DNA of 64,000 nt, from NCBI GenBank assembly GCA_963819855.1, contig CAWFYC010000021.1, forward strand, positions 434,001-498,000, read 5' to 3'. The position numbers and the translations under genes were made by a program. Shown in pieces: positions 60,735 to 64,000 of the stretch. Source of the stretch: JAMXLO01 sp963819855. Its GTDB lineage: Bacteria; Pseudomonadota; Alphaproteobacteria; Acetobacterales; Acetobacteraceae. The notes below the pieces were generated by a model. The model was not told the origin of the DNA, ran no database searches, and saw nothing but the letters and a program-made list of their open reading frames with translations. Position 1 is the stretch's first letter. Every line of letters starts with the position of its first letter.

Positions 60735-60900
60735 CGAGCAATCTCCGATTCGTTAGACAGTCGCAACGTGGCCGTGCGGGCGAGGACTATGCCAGGCTTT
60801 ATCGATTTGGGCGCGATTGGCATTCTGCCGGCCGAGTCGGTGCAGCACGCTCGCAAAACCGTGGTAGGCTGCGAACCAATATGGAGGAGGAGGAACCGAA

Positions 60901-61971
60901 ATGCCCATTACCCACGACATACTGACCACCGCGCTGTCCGCCGTCGCCTTTATCCCATGCGCGATGGCCAGCGTGGCGCCCACGCCCAACCCACAGCCCC
61001 GTCGCCGCGAGGTCGCGGTCAACGGCAAACGCATCAAGACCATCGATGTCCACGCCCACTGCATCGTCCCCGCGGCCGCCGCGATCATCAATCATCCGCT
61101 CGAAGCCCCTGGCCTGCTGATGCACGACACCAGCACGCGCATCGCGGCGATGGATGCACAGGGCATCGACGTCGAGGTGCTCAGCATCAACCCCTATTGG
61201 TACCGCGCCGCGCGCGACGCCGCCGCAGAACTGATCAAGACCCAGAACGAGACACTGGTGCAGTTCTGCGCCGCCAGTCCCGATCGCTTCAAGGCATTCG
61301 CCACCGCCGCGCTGCAATACCCTGATCTCGCCGCCGAGCAGGTCGAATACGCGGTGAAGCAACTCGGTTTCCGCGGCATCGGTGTCGCCGGCAGCGTGGC
61401 CGGGGAGGAACTGGCCAACCCCCGCTTCCACCCGTTCTGGGCCAAGTGCGAGGAACTCGGCGTGCTCGTTTTCATGCACCCCCTCGGCACGCGCGAACTG
61501 GAACCGTCCGGTCGGCTCGCCGGCAGCGGCCTGCTGACCAACACGATCGGCAACCCGCTGGAGACTACGATCGCGCTGTCGCACCTGATATTCGAAGGCA
61601 CACTCGACCGTTTCCCCGGGCTGAAGATCTGTGCCGCGCATGGCGGTGGCTTCCTGCCGTCCTACGCCAACCGCTCCGACGCGGTGATCCGCTGCTTCCC
61701 CGACCGCGTCGGCCCGCTGCCGAAGAAGAACCCCACGGCGTATCTGCGCGACGGCCAGCTCTTCTTTGACACGATCGTGTTCACGCCTGAGGCGTTGCGC
61801 CACCTGATCGCGGAAAGCGGTCCCGGTCAGATCATGATCGGCACCGATTATCCTTTCCCGTGGACGAGCACCGAGGTCGACCTCGTGCTCAACACGCCAG
61901 GGCTCACCGACGACGAGCGTATCGCCATCCTAGGCGGAACCGCGGCGCGACTGCTCGGGATCGCTGCCTGA
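60901..61971 (+). CDS. ACMSD-like amidohydrolase-2 family protein
   Basis: 356-residue TIM-barrel decarboxylase/hydrolase close to aminocarboxymuconate-semialdehyde decarboxylase. KTIDVHAHCIVPAAAAIINH is the HxH metal motif, VEVLSINPYWYRAARDAAAE and FCAASPDRFKAFATAALQYP follow, then ICAAHGGGFLPSYANRSDAV (His) and MIGTDYPFPWTSTEVDLVLN (Asp). A very strong GGAGGAGGAGG precedes the ATG. It may have a short hydrophobic N-terminal stretch (TALSAVAFIPCAMASVA), possibly a signal. Its product may feed aromatic-acid degradation; substrate unknown. Confidence 0.9.
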   Translation: MPITHDILTTALSAVAFIPCAMASVAPTPNPQPRRREVAVNGKRIKTIDVHAHCIVPAAAAIINHPLEAPGLLMHDTSTRIAAMDAQGIDVEVLSINPYWYRAARDAAAELIKTQNETLVQFCAASPDRFKAFATAALQYPDLAAEQVEYAVKQLGFRGIGVAGSVAGEELANPRFHPFWAKCEELGVLVFMHPLGTRELEPSGRLAGSGLLTNTIGNPLETTIALSHLIFEGTLDRFPGLKICAAHGGGFLPSYANRSDAVIRCFPDRVGPLPKKNPTAYLRDGQLFFDTIVFTPEALRHLIAESGPGQIMIGTDYPFPWTSTEVDLVLNTPGLTDDERIAILGGTAARLLGIAA

Positions 61972-61984
61972 GCGGAGGCAGGGA

Positions 61985-64000
61985 CTACTCCGCCGGCACC
62001 GGGAGTGGGGCGGCAGCGAGCCGTGGCAGCAGTACACGGCGCTGTTCCTCCGCCTTGGTCCGGTTGGCCTCCTTCACGGGTCCGAAGCCACGAATCATGT
62101 CGGGCAATTGCGCGATCGCCACCGCGACATGCAGCGTATCGGGTCGCAACGCGGCCAGCACGGCGTGCAGGTCGCCGACATACTGCTCGATGAGCGTCCG
62201 CTCCAACTTGCGCTCCTGCTGCCGGCCGAACAGGTCGAGCACCGTGCCGCGCAGATGCTTGCCATGCCGCAGCAGGCGGAACAGCGGCAGCGCCAGCCAC
62301 CCCGGCAGCGCGATCTTGCGCCTCCGTCCGGTGGCGGGGTCGATGCCAGTGATCAGTGGCGGCGACAAATGGAACCGCGGCTTCTCACCATACGTCGCAG
62401 CGGCGTGCAGACGTGCGACCTCGTATTCGTCCTTGTACGCCATCACGCGATACAGCCCCTCGGCCGCGGCGCGCGACAGCCGCCCCGCTTCCCCGAATAC
62501 GTCCGTCTCACGTGTGATCACCTCGTCCAGCAGCGCGCGGTAGTATTTCGCCAGCCGCGTGTTCTGATACGCCACCAGTGCCGCGGCACGCGCCTCGATC
62601 AACGCGTCCAGCATGGCCGGCGGCGCCTCCAGCGTGTGCACCAGGATCTCGTCTTCCAGCGCCGGCCGCTCGGCCAGGATGCGCCCCCAAAGGAACGCCC
62701 GCCGGTTCAGCGACACCGCGGCACCGTTCATCTCGATCGCGCGCAGGATTGCCGCCTCGCCGACGGGGATCAGGCCGCGCTGCCACGCCAGCCCCAGCAG
62801 CATCGTGTTCATCGCCTGCGCGTTGCCGAACAGGTGCTCGGCCAGTCGCACCGCATGCAGGTAGGTTGATGCACCCGCATTGGTGGCCCGCTCGATCGTG
62901 CGCCGATGTAGCACGGCATCAATCAGAACATTGGCGTCGTGCTTGAACGCAGCGGTGGCGGCCAGGTCGAGATTGCCGATCACTGCGGCGGACGATGCAT
63001 TGCGCTCCAGCACGCCAATACCGGCACCGACCGCCAGATCGGCGGCGATCATCACATCGGCGGTGCCGAGAGGAATGCGCACGACATCGAGCGACGCCTC
63101 GTCGTCAGCGATCTGCACATGCGCGACCACGGTGCCGTTCTTCTGCGCCAGGCCGGTGTAGTCGAGCGTGCGCACCACCTTGCCTTCGAGATGCGCCGCC
63201 ATGGCCAGGATCGCACCCGACGTGACGATGCCGCCGCCACCGATGCCGGCGAACAGCGCGCGCCAAGGCCGGACCGTTGTCGGGACGTTCGGCTGCGGTA
63301 AACCCGCCGACAGTTCGCCCTCGCGCGCCTGCCAGTGCGGATCGGCGTCCGGCGCGCGCGGCGCACCGGCCACCGTGACGAAGCTGGGGCAGAACCCCTT
63401 CAGGCACGACAGATCGACGTTGCAGCTGGTCGGATTGATCCGGCGCTTGCGGCCCAGCGAGGTCTCCACCGGCTCGATCGCGATGCAGCTCGACTGTACC
63501 GAACAGTCGCCGCAGTTCTCGCACACCTGCTCGTTGATCACGACGCTCTGCTCGGGCTGCGCCATCTTGCCGCGCTTGCGACGTCGGCGTTTCTCGGTGG
63601 CGCAGACCTGATCGTAGATCAGCACCGAGACGCCGTCGTACTCGCGCAGCGAACGCTGTACCGCATCGAGTTCGGCGCGCACATGCCGGGTGGTACCGGG
63701 TGGCAGCGCCGATGCCGGCGGGAGTCGGTCTTCTTCATCCGCGACCAATGCGATGCGCGCGACGCCTTCAGCCGCGACCTGTGCGGCGTATTGCGCGACG
63801 GAGAAATTACCTTCCGCCGGCTGGCCGCCGGTCATCGCGACCGCATCGTTGACCAGCAGCTTGTAGGTCATGCGGGTGCCCGCGGCGACCGCCTGGCGGA
63901 TCGCCATGATACCCGAGTGCGTGTAGGTGCCGTCGCCCATGTTGGCGAACAGGTGCGGGGTGTCGGTGAACGCCGCCATGCCGACGAACGGCGCGCCCTC
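61985..64000 (-). CDS. Indolepyruvate:ferredoxin oxidoreductase family protein (5' end beyond window)
   Basis: The C-terminal ~672 residues of the large fused IorA/IorB-like protein, which decarboxylates 2-oxoacids (for example indolepyruvate) to acyl-CoA using thiamine diphosphate and an electron carrier. The frame is open to the right edge. ANMGDGTYTHSGIMAIRQAV is the end of the thiamine-binding part; the ferredoxin-type cluster Cys are in QVCENCGDCSVQSSC and CNVDLSCLKGFCPS. IGGGGIVTSGAILAMAA begins the gamma-type domain and YEVARLHAAATYGEKPRFHL belongs to the C-terminal DUF6537 region. It is convergent with the amidohydrolase, 13 bp apart. Confidence 0.93.
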   Translation of the reverse strand, partial: EGAPFVGMAAFTDTPHLFANMGDGTYTHSGIMAIRQAVAAGTRMTYKLLVNDAVAMTGGQPAEGNFSVAQYAAQVAAEGVARIALVADEEDRLPPASALPPGTTRHVRAELDAVQRSLREYDGVSVLIYDQVCATEKRRRRKRGKMAQPEQSVVINEQVCENCGDCSVQSSCIAIEPVETSLGRKRRINPTSCNVDLSCLKGFCPSFVTVAGAPRAPDADPHWQAREGELSAGLPQPNVPTTVRPWRALFAGIGGGGIVTSGAILAMAAHLEGKVVRTLDYTGLAQKNGTVVAHVQIADDEASLDVVRIPLGTADVMIAADLAVGAGIGVLERNASSAAVIGNLDLAATAAFKHDANVLIDAVLHRRTIERATNAGASTYLHAVRLAEHLFGNAQAMNTMLLGLAWQRGLIPVGEAAILRAIEMNGAAVSLNRRAFLWGRILAERPALEDEILVHTLEAPPAMLDALIEARAAALVAYQNTRLAKYYRALLDEVITRETDVFGEAGRLSRAAAEGLYRVMAYKDEYEVARLHAAATYGEKPRFHLSPPLITGIDPATGRRRKIALPGWLALPLFRLLRHGKHLRGTVLDLFGRQQERKLERTLIEQYVGDLHAVLAALRPDTLHVAVAIAQLPDMIRGFGPVKEANRTKAEEQRRVLLPRLAAAPLPVPAE

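Noticed and set aside
60292..60741. Alternative minus-strand frame over the lyase-like gene
   Set aside because: No conserved motifs, while the chosen frame has a ribosome binding site and family blocks.
1..64000. CRISPR array, prophage, tRNA or rRNA genes
   Set aside because: No regularly spaced direct repeats, phage structural proteins, or cloverleaf/rRNA-like segments were seen on either strand.

Overview
The window is G+C-rich (about two thirds by eye), densely packed bacterial chromosome. A MucR/Ros regulator, a DUF3035 lipoprotein, GluQRS, the ATP-grasp/alpha-E pair, many family III CoA-transferases and ABC uptake systems, and a fused indolepyruvate:ferredoxin oxidoreductase together suggest an alphaproteobacterium, probably Rhodospirillales/Acetobacteraceae-like. 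No rRNA, tRNA, CRISPR array or phage genes were seen. The window cuts genes at both ends: gltB on the left and the oxidoreductase on the right, both on the minus strand.

Layout. 1-9.7 kb: gltB 5' end, mucR, two family 5 peptide-type solute-binding proteins facing two Dpp-type permeases, and a frameshifted hybrid histidine kinase directly upstream of the permeases. 9.8-17.5 kb: an amidohydrolase and a methyltransferase, then a complete branched-chain-amino-acid-type ABC operon (binding protein, LivH, LivM, LivG, LivF). 17.6-18.8 kb: an ISAs1-family insertion with readable ends and target duplication. 18.9-27.0 kb: two polysaccharide deacetylases, an SGNH hydrolase, an orphan binding protein plus amidohydrolase plus DUF3035 lipoprotein, GluQRS, a carboxylesterase and an HNH nuclease. 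27.05-29.7 kb: a slightly lower-G+C patch with a coiled-coil/AT-hook-like protein and a coniferyl-aldehyde-dehydrogenase-type enzyme. 29.9-34.1 kb: a translationally coupled operon of kinase, divergent enolase, 2-hydroxyacid dehydrogenase, a 46-residue ORF and an orphan PotC-like permease. 34.45-36.4 kb: an IS1634-family element with a 6-bp target duplication.

36.4-44.3 kb: AlgI/AlgX-type O-acetylation pair, two tandem class I aminotransferases, a double GNAT protein and an ABC-2 polysaccharide exporter. 44.4-48.9 kb: CoA-transferase, N-acyl-D-amino-acid-deacylase-type hydrolase and MFS carrier. 49.1-58.1 kb: ATP-grasp/alpha-E pair, two HpcH/HpaI lyases, exported methyltransferase, enoyl-CoA hydratase and CoA-transferase, DUF1194 protein, AI-2E family protein. 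58.1-64 kb: haloacetate dehalogenase, methanethiol S-methyltransferase, a VapBC-like remnant, a small protein resembling the N-terminal lyase domain of class III lanthipeptide synthetases, an ACMSD-like amidohydrolase and the oxidoreductase.

Most of the window looks like the nutrient-uptake and acid/CoA-ester catabolism typical of a versatile heterotroph. The two places most likely to hold something undescribed are the kinase/enolase/dehydrogenase operon, whose enzymes could together take hydroxypyruvate to phosphoenolpyruvate or act on a related hydroxyacid, and the stand-alone lyase-like protein at 60.3-60.7 kb. All family assignments come from reading motifs in the translated sequence; no database search was possible.
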